Notes: generated from the letters alone by a model not told the origin. Positions 8,575-18,455 are shown, counted from the stretch's first letter. The stretch: 22,031 nt of DNA from Fragilaria radians (GCA_900642245.1 CAAAJI010000493.1:19548-41578); one strand, 5' to 3'. Numbers and translations: made by a program.

Positions 8575-10622
8575 ATGAGCGACAAGACGACGCTGCCTTG
8601 TGACGAAAGGAATGATGGGGATATTCAGGAAGAACATGACCGTCCAATCCTAAGTCCATCACTTGATTTTTTATCCAATGATCAAAAAGTAGTTTTAGCC
8701 GAACGATCATCCTTGGCGTCTAGAAAGCAACATCAACAACCTGGTGCATTTAGTCAGCAAGGAGAGAAAATCACACCACGGAATGCTACCATGTCACAGG
8801 AGGCAATGTATAAGAAATATTTCCCTCAGCATATGCAATCGTCTCATATCGAGGATGATCGAATGCCGCCTCCGCTACCTTTTGTCGATGACGACATCCT
8901 CCAGCAAGGAACTTCATCCGAAATCGAGGCTCTTGAGGAATTTCAAGAGCGAATGAATCGCTTTCAACATGATTTTGAGATTGAAGTCAAGACACAAGAT
9001 GATGACCAACTCCTTAAAGACAATAAGCCAGGAAAAAGCATTCTTCGAGGTATTTGTAGCATGATTTTTCTCATTTTTCTTCTTACTTCTGTCACGGTCC
9101 CTCTGGTGATACGAAATCAGAGTGGAACGTTAAATAGTCCATCCAGTCTCGAATCTCCGTTTTCTATAGACAAATGTTACTCTGGGAGTTATTTCGACCA
9201 AAGCAGATACAACATCTTTCGATCGATTGTTGTTTCATATCATCCAAATTTGAGAAGCTCCATCGATGAAGTTGGCACCAGTGCTAACGTGGCTCTATGC
9301 TGGCTCTCACAATATGACACGCTGGATCTAAGTCCATTTCCAATACATACAGACACTTTGGTGCAGCGATTTGTATTGGTGACGATATATTTTCATTTCC
9401 TTGGACGTGAGAGTGACACAAATAGTATTATGATATTTCCAACTTGGCTATCGAAAGACGATGTCTGTGATTGGATTCTTGTTGGATGCCATGATGGCAT
9501 GAGCAACTTTCGATATGTCACTAGCTTAAATTTTTCAGAGGTACAGATTAAGAGAACACAGCTCCCATCGGAAATCGCGTTGTTGCGAAATTTAACCAAA
9601 CTTATTTTCAAACCTAACGTGTTCGAGGGGACGATTCCATTAGAGTTGAGCTCTTTATCCCTGCTTGAGGAGTTTAGTGTAGCGGTTTGGGGAAATATGA
9701 GCGGACACTTAGTGGATAAAGTAATTGAGCCTTGGAATCATCTTGAAAAGCTGAGTCTTGAGTTATCCTTTCCGAGTCGTCTACCAGATTTTGGAGCCAA
9801 CAAAAAATTGACTGCTCTGGATATTGTTGATATATTCCGACACAATCAACATGACTTTCCGAACATTCAGGATCTTTCTAATTTAGGTAAGCGTTTCCTT
9901 CCTTCATATGGACAATATTAAGAAAATTTTTCTAACAAACGATTGGCTTCGCGTAAATGATATCCTTCAGAATCACTAACAATATATATATCTGCTGTTA
10001 GTGATATTCCTTCATACCTATGGCATTTTCCCAATTTAGGTAAGGATTGGCAAATGAAAGTTAGAGATGGCGTACATTCTTCGGATCAAATATGTGCCAT
10101 ATTTTGTATTTCTTTGTACAATCAAGAATTATACTTACTCACTTTCTGCAACTGAAATCCACTCCAGAGGCGTTATCGCTTCCTTGGGATACAGGATATA
10201 TTTCAACTGAGATCGGAATGTTATCAAAACTAGGTCAGTCATATTCAAGCCTTGACTATCACCGCACTGAGATTTTCTAACATGCTTTACCCAATCATCG
10301 ATACAGAAAACTTGTACATTGCGGGTCAAATTCCATCAGAGATAGGAAACTTATCTCAGCTGACAACCCTTCTCTTGGAATCCAAATATTCCCTACCATC
10401 GGAGATCGGGAGGCTTTCGAAATTGGGTAAGGTAAATCCTTCACTTCTTGACCCATTTTTTGTCTGGTTATACTAAACTTTTGATCATATTGACCATTAA
10501 ATTGAAATGGACCAGAATACCTTGAAATTTCTTGCGAATTAAAAGACTCTGTAAGTCCTCTGGCAAGCGAAATTTGTGCTTTAGATGTAGCATTGAGTTT
10601 GACAATATGCTACTGCAAATAA
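8575..10622 (+). CDS. LRR gene B: type II membrane LRR protein, five exons, apparently intact
   Basis: Exons are 8575-9886, 9971-10039, 10168-10233, 10307-10426 and 10516-10622 (1674 nt, 557 aa). Introns of 84, 128, 73 and 89 nt are all GT-AG and phase 1, parallel to gene A. The cytosolic tail has SNDQKVVLAERSS, PGAFSQQGEK and MSQEA. A membrane helix spans about 157-179, then the ectodomain has Cys 201, 242, 298 and 305, the N-cap WLSKDDVCDWILVGC, LRRs with LPSEIG and IPSEIG, and a terminal cap exon with EICALDVAL and CYCK. Over the first ectodomain LRRs, 44 of 54 residues match gene A. The third intron has the weaker donor GTCAGT, kept because it restores a 66-nt exon equal to that of gene A. 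Without splicing the frame stops at 9921, giving a false 448-aa product. The gene is divergent from A; the ligand is unknown. Confidence 0.9.
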
Positions 10623-11314
10623 GCTCTTGTGCGCAAGGGTAGTATACACCTACCTCACCGGGATTAGGGAAATCAGTAATTTTCATTGATCAATGTGCGT
10701 AATTCTTACTGATATCCCAAAGAATAGCACGTATATCTTCCTTAAAACTATATGTATCAAAGTCATCATCCTTGTCATCAGTTTGGAACTTTTCATTTTC
10801 CTCGTTAAAGATCTAAAGTCATTCTTGTTGTGATTACAGATATTATTCTATTGCTGAAATTCTATGAAAATTATAGTCATGATATTGAGTAGCTATTTAA
10901 TTGAGGTTCAAATTTCAAATGAGCACTGAAGGTACACAGAGCTTTGGCCTGACCTTCCTAACATACTTTTGTGTGTGTGATGACTTTTGTCATTGAACTT
11001 ACCAATTAGGTGCCTGAGTGAATTATTGTTAAATCCCAATTTAAAATCCACTAAATATGCAACAGTGTTGATTACTTGGTCAACCTTAAATACCATTTGA
11101 TTTGAGAGTAATGCATACACGATGACAAGTTGAGGTCTGTAGGGCTTCAGTCTAGTAAAGAATTACATAGCTTCAAAATTATCTTAAAGCCGAGAGAAAC
11201 AGAAAAACGATAAGGTTTCACAAAAGTATACTTGATATTTACCTTCATTCAGTTACTCCAAAATAAATGATCCATGTGGCCATAAACTTCAAACGAAAAA
11301 ATGAAGTAGAAAAT
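10623..11314. other. Spacer downstream of LRR gene B
   Basis: No supported gene. A minus-strand frame at 10908-11120 ends at a position resembling a phase-1 splice donor (ATTG followed by GTAAG), so it could be an exon continuing from the unknown block at 11315-11700, but it shows no known motif. I give this little weight. Confidence 0.4.
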
Positions 11315-11700
11315 TCAAGTCCTTGATGTGATAAGTTGTAATAAGCTACTGTAGGATAATGTGAGAAAGTGCTTCTTACCTTTTAAGTTTTTAAATTCAA
11401 TATGAGTTCCGGAGGAGCAATCCAGCGAGCCCAGCAATCCGATTCGCGCAAAATGAGCGACTTCTTTACTTGGCTCTTGAATTGGCAGAACTGGGGTTGA
11501 TGTTAAATCATTTGTATATAATGTAACAATATTACCATCCTTGAGAGCAATGCAACCTACATTTTCAGAAAAACGGGTTTCATACCCAGCCATTTCGTAG
11601 CAGAAAAACGATATGAATCTTGTGGCATTCTATACATGGCTTCCCATAATATATTGATAGAGATTTTCACAAATAGACAATTGGCAGCATCAATTTTATC
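11315..11700 (-). other. Unknown coding block F, possibly an exon of an unrecognised gene or element
   Basis: A minus-strand frame (11315-11593) starts MAGYETRFSENVGCIALKDG and goes on through NIVTLYTNDL, TSTPVLPIQEPSKEVAH and HIEFKNLKG. There a good phase-1 donor, AAAAG followed by GTAAG near 11381, may end the exon. Upstream, in another frame, 11600-11700 reads DAANCLFVKISIN and MPQDSYRFSATKWLG, and this part too is present in the degenerate copy at 7190-7430. Two copies conserving reading-frame features suggest a real protein family. The KDGNIVTLYTN stretch faintly recalls piggyBac-type transposases, but no DDD motif was found, so no function is assigned. Confidence 0.4.
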
Positions 11701-11943
11701 CTTCTAATGGAAGAAGCAGAACGGATTGCCCGGGATGAACATGGGTCAGAAAAATTATTAGATATATATCCGGTGTTGTGACGCGGCATTATTATCGAAA
11801 AATGGGACATGAGCTAGATTGTCCCTATATGAGTAAGGTATTGTAAATGTGACTATTACCCATGGGCTTTTTGGATCTCGTTTTTGGTGAGTCAGAAAAA
11901 GTATCATTCGTAAATTAAATAACTAGTCTTGAAAACGCAAGGC

Positions 11944-12195
11944 TTACTTGCAATAGCATTGTCCGTTAGTAAAGGAAGGATTCAAATCACAAATTTCTTT
12001 GGCTTACAATACTCTTTGTGATCCTGCAATCTCACAAGATTTAAATAGGCTTTCTGTTCCGTTTTTATTCATGGCAAGATCAGATTAACAAGTAAGTACC
12101 ATTGGAGAAAGCACAATATATTATTCTGACGTAGGGTAAATTATCTTACCTAATTTTGACAGCCTTCCAATCTCTGAGGGCAATAAGCCTCTAGC
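11944..12195 (-). pseudogene. LRR gene D: last two exons, truncated by a gypsy element
   Basis: The minus strand has the end of an LRR exon (12150 to about 12195), reading LPSEIGRLSKL and ending in a phase-1 GTAAG donor. A 96-nt intron follows (12054-12149), then a final exon at 11944-12053 with SCEIAGSQRVL, AKEICDLNPSF and QCYCK before a TAA stop. This is the same last-exon cap as in genes A, B and C. An in-frame TAA interrupts the cap between VL and AKE, so the copy is dead. Upstream of about 12195 the LRR exon stops abruptly and gypsy polyprotein begins. The first exons may survive in part at 16513-16668. Confidence 0.85.
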
Positions 12196-12199
12196 ATCT

Positions 12200-13130
12200 A
12201 GACACGCACTGTACGTTGATACCTTTTCGTATCTTAAGGGTGCCGTTGGAATAAACTTGCACTACTTGGTACGGTCCTTCCCTTTTTGGGCTTCACTTCC
12301 TTTGAAGCTTTCCTCTGTCAATTAATACTTGATGATTGACCTTGTATTTATGCTAAACTCATTTAGAGTTTTCTTTGTGTGTATTGGCATCTGAGGCCTC
12401 TTGTTTACGTTTTTTGATTTCTTTATACTCAGCAGTAAAAGATAAATCAAACAGCATGCTTCTTCCAAAGACAATTTGTGCTAGTGTATCATTTAGTACA
12501 CTGTGTACTGTAGAGCGTATAGCCCAGGCGCAATTAGCAAAAATTTGCGACCATGGATCTTGATAATCAAAATCGTGATCTTCAAGTTCATAAGAACGTA
12601 ACAAGTTCCCTAAGGCTTGGTGAACACGTTCAACAAAATTAGCTTGAGGGGTTTTTAATAGTTGTAGGTACTGATTTTACCCCATAGGATTGTGAGAGTT
12701 CTTGAAACTCTTTACCCAGGAATTCATTTCCATTGTCACTAATGCACCTCTTTGGGCGTCGGTACGGCAAAACCATGTTTGGTCTAATATGTTTGCCGTT
12801 CCTTCGGATGTTTTATCCTTGATTTCCACTACTTCAAACCATCCAGTTGCTGGATCACACATTTTGATTGCTTGTAAGGAAAGTTCCTTTTCATGTTTTG
12901 CTGTCACTGTGTATGGTCCTATTAGGTCAACACATATTGTGTCCAAAGGGTTTTGATTTTTGTTTTAAAGACAGGTGTCCGTATTTCTTACGGGGATTTT
13001 TACACCTTTGACATTGGTGACAGCTTTTGATGTGCTTTTCAACATCTTTGCTGAGCCCTGGCCATACCAGATGTGAACGTATTGTTCTTTCTGTTTGTTG
13101 AATACCTGGATGCTGCAAAGCAGAATGGTA
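12200..13130 (-). pseudogene. Integrase of gypsy G2
   Basis: Three frames together give a whole gypsy integrase. The zinc domain reads MQHPGIQQTERTIRSHLVWP with CHQCQRC (12927-13118). The catalytic core starts DTICVDLIGPY with the first Asp (12677-12946), but its second motif is frameshifted, so the open frame gives ALVTMEMNSW where another frame carries the expected DNGNEF. The third part has LLRSYELEDHDFDYQDPWSQ and WAIRSTVHS..AQIVFGRSM (12359-12604). The C-terminal tail (GPYQVVQVYSNGTLKIRKG, about 12285-12230) is reached after further stops. It would have inserted the element cDNA into the genome; this copy is inactive. Confidence 0.88.
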
Positions 13131-13238
13131 CCAGCTTAATATTGGCTTCCTAAGTGCTTGAGGAATGTAAATTTTATTGTTAAATAGAATGGCATTATGC
13201 CCATCAACTGTTTTGGAGAAATACTCCGGATGACGTTG

Positions 13239-13850
13239 CTAATGCTGAATCAGTGTTTGATCTTTACGCTGATGTTCTGCTATGATTTGAGTACTCAAGG
13301 TATAGTCTAAATCTTGTAGACACTTATCATCCGAGTTTTCATAAAGCTCAGGTAATTGCTTGGAGCTAGCAGTTGTTGATGACACTTCAGTATCTAATCT
13401 GCTTAGAGCATCAGCTACCACATTGCATGGTCCTTTTATATACTCTATTGTTGGACCAAATTCTTCAATGGTCCAGCGCCATCTTTGTATCTGCGGAGAT
13501 TTAGACATTGTAGTCAATCTTGTTAAGCTTTCATGGTCCAAATCGATTTTATACGGTATCCAAGGAGTATAGTTCTGAATGCATTTAGAGTTTCAACTAT
13601 GGAGAGCATCTCTCTTTCCCCTACCGTATAGTTACGCTGCCTTTCAGTAAGTTTTCTAATATAAAACGCTGTAGGGTGTCCCTCTTGACTTATCACTGAT
13701 CCTGGTTGATAATCTGAGGCATCAGTATGTATGTCAAAGACTCTATTTAAGTCAGGGAATTTAAGTAAGGCATTTTGTGTTATGACCTTCTTGACTTCAT
13801 GGAGGGCTCTGTCTTGAGCCTCTGTCCATTTGAAAGTCTAACTACCACAA
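13239..13850 (-). pseudogene. RNase H of gypsy G2
   Basis: The minus strand reads FDIHTDASDYQPGSVISQEG near 13735-13680, FYIRKLTERQRNYTVGERE near 13670-13610, and then SPQIQRWRWTIEEFGPTIEY and NVVADALSRLDTE in the open frame 13239-13541. These are the DAS, E and ADALSRL hallmarks of gypsy RNase H and its connection to integrase. A break near 13570 separates the two halves. The domain would degrade the RNA strand of the RNA-DNA hybrid. Confidence 0.88.
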
Positions 13851-14690
13851 GGTACTTTTGTAACCTATGTTAAAGGTGTGAGTAGATGCGATCTTTGCTT
13901 CCACATATCACGGTAGTAGTTCACTAGGCCCAAGAATGAGCGCAGTTGCTTTAAGGTCTTAGGTGCCTTGAGCTGTAATATCGCTTCCACCTTAAAAGGA
14001 AGTGGGCGAATTCCTGCTGTTGTAACCATATAGCCTAAGTATTCAAACTCTTGCGTAGCAAAAGTACATTTTCCAATGTTTATACAAAGGTTAGCTGTGT
14101 CCCTCTAAGATAGAGCTTGTTCTAAGTCTAGAAGGTGTTCTTTGTAAGAACCCTTTGTGGCTACTAGAACATAATCCAGATATGCTCTTACAAAGTCAAG
14201 TCCAACCATTAGTTGGGATATTTTGCTTTGAAAAATATCAGGGGAGTTAGCAACTCCCATGGGTAATCACAAGTAGGAGTATTTCCCCCTCGGAAAGACG
14301 ATTGTACACAGCATTTGAACCTGAGGCGTCAAGCGTATGGTGTAATAAGCCAGGTTAAGGTCAATGGATGTTGCATACGTGAATCCATTCAGGCTTGTAA
14401 GAATATCCTGTATTCTTGGAATAGGGTAGGAAACTCTTTGTAGTTTTGAGTTTAAGAGTGTGAAGTGAGATACCACTCTAACTGTTCCATTTTTCTTTGG
14501 AATGATGAATGACGGAGATTTATACTCCAAAACTACTTGGGGTTTTAGAACTCCTAAGGTGTAAAGGCATTGTATTTCCTTTTTGCACCGAAAATGGTGG
14601 TAGTTGAAAAGTTGTTGCACATTCTTAAAGCTTAAAACTTACTGGCTCTGTATTCCAGTCACCAAGAGTGCCATCAAATATATGCTCAAA
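13850..14690 (-). pseudogene. Reverse transcriptase of gypsy G2, catalytic YLDD changed to YLDY
   Basis: The open frame 14267-14620 has SPSFIIPKKNGTVRVVSHFT, LNSKLQRVSYPIPRIQDIL and SIDLNLAYYTIRL (first catalytic Asp). It then reaches YSYL and a TGA that replaces the usual Arg codon of the LRLPMG motif (CGA to TGA). Beyond it the frame continues LPMGVANSPDIFQSKISQLM, FVRAYLDYVLVA and the thumb (PLPFKVEAILQLKAPKTL). At 14171-14182 the conserved YLDD is YLDY, so one of the two metal-binding Asp residues is lost. The DFRLLN-type motif has also become HFTLLN. Confidence 0.9.
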
Positions 14691-15530
14691 CTTGTAGAGT
14701 AAGGATATCAACTGTTGGATGTTGATTACTACTTAAATGTTTAAGTGTATTAATGGTGGCATCTATGTTTGCCTTTTCATACTTAGCATCTAAGATGGAT
14801 ATAGGAGTTGATGCTGTTGCAAAAACATCCTGTGAGTTGCCAAGGTTCTTAACACGATTGTATATATAAGACAAATCTGTGTTTTGTGTCCACATTGGAA
14901 TCACAATGCCATCCCACTTTAGGTGCTTAGGAAAATAAGATGTCTATTCCTAACGGGATTTGTAAATCACGTCCGATGATCATGTCGTATCGTGATTACT
15001 GTGCTATGTCATCAACATTAACGTTCCAGCTAATTTCGCGGCTTGGCGCAAATTCTGATAATAAGAATTGCAAGGGGATATTGTATATTGTTACGAATTT
15101 TCCCGTGTTGGTAGTCCAAGAGACTTCCTTTGATTGTTTCTGCAATTCAAAAAACTGATCTGGAAGACTATTTCTTTTAAAAATAGTTTTGGTACACCCT
15201 GTGTCTGTTAAGACTTTAATGAGAATAATTGTTTGACTATTGCCATCACAACTAAGTTTAATGGCTATAGTTACTTCTAGTGCTAAGCCTGTAGTGTTCA
15301 AGGTGTTAGTGTCAGTTGGCACAATATCTGAAGTTGGATTTGGGCCTACCTCTAGATTCATATTTTCAATGAAATCTTGCATTTCTAGGATATCAGTAAG
15401 ATATTCAAAATCCTCAGACATGTCATCATCTACATAGATGACATTGTTTTCCTGTGGCTCAGTTTTGTGCTTGGCCTTCTTCTGTGCTTCTGCACTGGCC
15501 TTTGTCTTGATATGATATTTGGCTTCCTCA
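14686..15530 (-). pseudogene. Aspartic protease region of gypsy G2
   Basis: The open frame 14996-15556 begins with the end of the zinc knuckle, passes an acidic linker (YVDDDMSEDFEYLTDILEMQ) and contains the retropepsin active site KVLTDTGCTKTIF at about 15213-15175, with the DTG triad intact. After a frame end at 14996 the fold continues as YDMIIGRDLQIPLGIDILFS, then HLKWDGIVIPMW in a shifted frame. A linker to RT follows at 14686-14904 (SILDAKYEKANIDATINTL). The protease would process the Gag-Pol polyprotein. Confidence 0.87.
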
Positions 15531-15533
15531 TGG

Positions 15534-16080
15534 TCAGTGTTTCCACAAAAGCACATTCGGAAAAGGGTTTCTTTTAGTTCTGACCCTTAAAAATATTATT
15601 TTTAGTAAATTTACTTTGTTTACTATTTGCGCGTTATGCGCAGTTTTCATCTTGTTGTGCGTAATGCGCGCCATTGTGCCGATTACTATGAGGCGATCAA
15701 AATACAAACTGACCTTGCTGTCAGTTTTTGTATCATCCCCCACTTGTAGTTGGAAGTTGTGATAATTTGTTGTACATTGGAAGGTAAAGCCTCGTAAAGC
15801 ATCTCCCTGATGTCATCGTCTTCAAACTTTGTACCCATTCCCGGAAGTTAAGGGATATAACGATTGAACAGCTGCAACCTATTTAGGAGCGTCAAATAGT
15901 TACTGGGCAAATCAAGTCGACTCTTCTTAAAGGGTTTCTGCTCTTGGCGAGCACTAGTGCTGCAGTACTTAAGTGTTCATGACATTACAGCGTCATCAAA
16001 AGACTGTTCTGTCCCCGAATGACCTTCCCACAACTCCGAAAGGACGTTTTGCCAGTTGGCTTCCGCTTAAAAGTATCGAT
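15534..16080 (-). pseudogene. Gag of gypsy G2 with degenerate zinc knuckle
   Basis: Stop-containing minus-strand frames give, in order, EANWQNVLSEL, EGHSGTEQSFDDAVMS, PFKKSRLDLPSNYLTLLNRL, FEDDDIREMLYEALPSNVQQ and IITTSNYKW, then VSLYFDRLIVIGTMARI (15534-15743). This has the usual layout of diatom gypsy Gag. The knuckle at about 15560-15530 reads CFCGNTDHEEAKYHI, with the last Cys replaced by Tyr. At least three in-frame stops and one or two shifts are present. An overlapping plus-strand frame at 15973-16161 is a shadow. Confidence 0.82.
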
Positions 16081-16164
16081 ACCGCACTAACACGCTTGCT
16101 TACGTTCGCTAACAGGGCGTTAGTGGTCTATCTCTCTAGCATCGCACAAAACTTACAGTAGCCC

Positions 16165-16500
16165 TCCACTGTGAGACCCATCCAGGGGGTGTAATTACAT
16201 ATAATTCGGTTTTGGGTTGCACGGTTTTTCTCCTAAATTTCACGCTAAGACCCCTTCAGTCAAGGTGTAGGTAAGTAAATAGAGAAAGATGTAGAGATTT
16301 GAAATAAAAATTATAACACAAGACTATTAAATCTAGAACTAAACCTTCTCTTGAAAGGCTAGCCTTCTCTTATCGAAAAGGTTGCTTCTCTTGAAGTTTA
16401 TCCAAGAGTCTTGTGACTAGTTAGTTTAACTAACTATTTGTCTTTAACACGATTAGTCTTGTGTCCTAGTCTTGACAGGATTCATTTTATATCAAATGGA
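16165..16500 (-). repeat. Probable 5' LTR and leader of gypsy G2
   Basis: This lies between the start of Gag and the LRR fragment, where the 5' LTR of a minus-strand element belongs. It contains an exact 11-bp inverted repeat, ACACAAGACTA at about 16315-16325 and TAGTCTTGTGT at about 16454-16464. It also has three closely spaced CTTCTCTT motifs (about 16347-16400). The LTR ends cannot be fixed because no second LTR is present, and the tRNA primer-binding site was not recognised. Confidence 0.45.
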
Positions 16501-16512
16501 CATAGTCAAATT

Positions 16513-16668
16513 AGCGTGATGAGAAACAATAATTGATCGAAAGTTGTTGTATCGATTTTGGTCTAGGTACCTTCCAGTCAAGCAGTTCTCTATTAAAATG
16601 TGGATTCGAGATTGGTAGGAATATCAACTTGATCTGTTTGGCTTTTCATAGCCAGAGGGATGGTCAGA
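16513..16668 (-). pseudogene. Fragment of LRR exon 1 (gene E, perhaps the front of gene D)
   Basis: The minus strand reads LTIPLAMKSQTDQVDIPTNL, then after a frameshift IENCLTGRYLDQNRYNNFRS and IIVSHH. Gene A has LTIPL/VTIPLVMKSQTDQNDMPNNL and IENCYTERYRDQNRFNNFRS at residues 167-209, so this is the end of the membrane helix and the first ectodomain segment. One frameshift and in-frame stops show it is dead. Both sides are cut: gypsy G2 starts on one side and gypsy G3 on the other. Orientation and position fit the missing front of gene D, with G2 inserted between, but that is inference. Confidence 0.88.
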
Positions 16669-16675
16669 CATTTAT

Positions 16676-17080
16676 GTCTTTGAAAGCAACATTTCCTACA
16701 TTTAAGCCAAATGGTTATCATGCCTGCCTTTCAACTCTACCAAAATATTGCTAGAGTAGCCATGTATCTTGTGACTTGCTATATTTATCGGCCAAAATAA
16801 GTGTTGTGAATAGTTTCTTCTGTTCTATTTATTCCTGGGTGACACAGGGTAATGTGATGCCAATCAATTACACGTCAATGTAAATATTTTGGAACTACTA
16901 TTTTATTATTGTAGCATATAAGTGATCTAATTCTTCCTCCCCTATGAAAGTCTTTTAATTTATATTTACTGGTATTATTTAAAAGGTCTTTCTTCAACTG
17001 TGGATCACGCTTCTGCGCAAGTTCCAAATGTTCAAAAGACAGAGGGTGGAAGTCTTGAGTATACACATTCTTGTTTTTGT
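16676..17080 (-). pseudogene. Linker and integrase zinc-binding domain of gypsy G3
   Basis: The minus strand carries YTQDFHPLSFEHLELAQKRD and IRSLICYNNKIVVPKYLH (16875-17066), a stop, then DWHHITLCHPGINRTEETIH. About 100 bp on, in a broken frame, LKCRKCCFQRHKC supplies the CX2C half of the HHCC finger. The integrase catalytic core is absent, since the element ends at about 16670. Confidence 0.75.
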
Positions 17081-17642
17081 ATTCATGACATTCAACAAGA
17101 GCATAGAATGATTCTTGGAAATCCTCACAGGATGTGGAGGTTTGGGGTAAATGACTAAGCGCATCAGCTTCAACATTGTTTCCCCTTTTATATACTGTAG
17201 ATCAGGATAGAATTTTTCTATGAATAGTCTCCATCTCATAACTCTGTAATATTTGTTGTCCTAATAGAATGTTTCTAAATTCTTTAAGTGTTTCCACAAT
17301 GGATAGTAATTCCCTTTCTGTGGTGGTATACCGGGTCTGCGCCGGATTTAAATTTCTGCTATAGAAGGCCACAGGTCTTCCTTCTTGTAAAATACATGCG
17401 CCTAACTGGACTTTGCTTGCATCTGTGTTTATTTCAAACGTTTTATTGAAATTTGGATATGTAAGCAATGTTTCTTTTGCTATTAACCTTTTCATGTCCT
17501 CAAAAGGTTTTTGACATTGCTTGGTCCAATCCCATTTTGCTATAGACAAGGAGAGGGAAAATAGGTGCAACCAATGTGGCCACATGTCCCTATATAACTG
17601 ATTTCTTGTCTTTGACGTATCTATTTTCATTATTGCGTCCAC
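17000..17642 (-). pseudogene. RNase H of gypsy G3
   Basis: The open frame 17202-17642 contains the RT thumb (LYRDMWPHWLHLFSLSLSIA, WDWTKQCQKPFEDMKRLI) and RNase H start FEINTDASKVQLGACILQEG, then FYSRNLNPAQTRYTTTEREL and EFRNILLGQQ. At that point the expected HTDHKNLT strand is missing and a second frame continues VMRWRLFIEKFYPDLQYIKG. One more shift gives NNVEADALSHL. The gap removes one of the catalytic aspartates of RNase H. Confidence 0.87.
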
Positions 17643-18455
17643 CTTCTTTAGAGTCTGTCTAACTCCTCTCCTATTAATAAGGTATCCTAGATATTCTAGT
17701 TCATCACAGCCGCAATGCCTTTTTAGGCGTTGATTTTCAATCCTGCACTTGCCAATCTGATGAAATCATCTTCTAGGTGTTTCAGATGACTCTCAGAGGT
17801 GTCTTTTGACACAACTAAGAGATCATCGAGGTAAGCTCTGGCAAATGCCAGACCAAACATTAATTCACTCATTTTCTCTTGGAAAATTTCTCGGCTACTA
17901 CATTATCCCATGGGAAGTCTCAAATACTTGTAGTTACTCCAGGGTAATACCACAGTACAGAGGCTAGATGCATAAGGAGTCAGTCCTATGTGATAGTAAC
18001 CCATGTGTGATAGAAGTCCATGTTTTTAGATCTAATGATGTTTCAAGATAGAATCGTTCTACCTTTTGCAGAAGATTATTTATTTTAGGGTATTGGAAAG
18101 GGTATTCTTTTTATTCTCTTGTTCAATTCTCTCAAATCAGCTAGAGATTTTAAGCTTTTGTCTGGCTTGGTTATAGTAAGCATGGGAAATCCACATTCAG
18201 ATCTGTAAACCTTTATTAAAACTCCAAAGTCAACCAATTGTTGAACTTCATCTTTTAGTAATTATTCTTGAGAGTGTGGAACTGGATACGGTCTTGCATG
18301 ATACGCTTTCTTGTTCTTATCTTTGAGTTCCAAGTCCACTGGATCTGTTATCCAATTTCCCAGTGTTCCATCAAACAAAAGTGCAAACTTGTTCAGTAGT
18401 TTATGCAAGGTTTCTTGTTGATCAGCAGATTCTGAGCATCACTACATACTTTTTA
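17640..18455 (-). pseudogene. Reverse transcriptase of gypsy G3, catalytic LDD kept
   Basis: Scattered minus-strand frames give SADQQETLHKLLNKFALLFD, LGNWITDPVDLELKDKNKKA, YHARPYPVPHSQE, then LLKDEVQQLVDFGVLIKVYR and LTITKPDKSLKSLADLRELN, followed by TPYASSLCTVVLPWSNYKYL and LRLPMG. The palm reads FGLAFARAYLDDLLVVSKDT, with the Asp pair encoded at 17822-17827. At least four stops interrupt it, including one right after LRLPMG, and near 18050 the DLKT motif region is shifted. Confidence 0.87.

Larger units (their letters stand above)
12195..16470 (-). mobile_element. Ty3/gypsy retrotransposon G2, nearly full-length but decayed
   Basis: The minus strand carries all gypsy domains in order: Gag (about 16080-15534), protease (about 15520-14920), RT (about 14690-13860), RNase H (about 13850-13240) and integrase (about 13130-12200). 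The RT-RNase H-integrase order defines Ty3/gypsy. Many frames are broken by stops and one-base shifts. The integrase end runs straight into LRR gene D, with no 3' LTR. A candidate 5' LTR region lies at about 16200-16480. Its Gag differs from that of G1. Confidence 0.9.

Noticed and set aside
9887..9921. Unspliced end of the 448-codon frame of gene B
   Set aside because: The last 11 codons are intron 1 sequence starting GTAAG. Splicing restores a 557-codon product ending in the conserved cap.
4693..10622. Genes A and B as receptor kinases or NLR immune receptors
   Set aside because: No kinase, TIR, coiled-coil NB-ARC or death-type domain is encoded; only tail, one helix, ectodomain and LRRs.
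11315..11593. piggyBac transposase assignment for block F
   Set aside because: Only the KDGNIVTLYTN segment recalls that family. The GGVD-type motif and catalytic Asp residues were not found.
15973..16161. Plus-strand frame of 62 codons
   Set aside because: It is the shadow of the minus-strand Gag N-terminus of gypsy G2.
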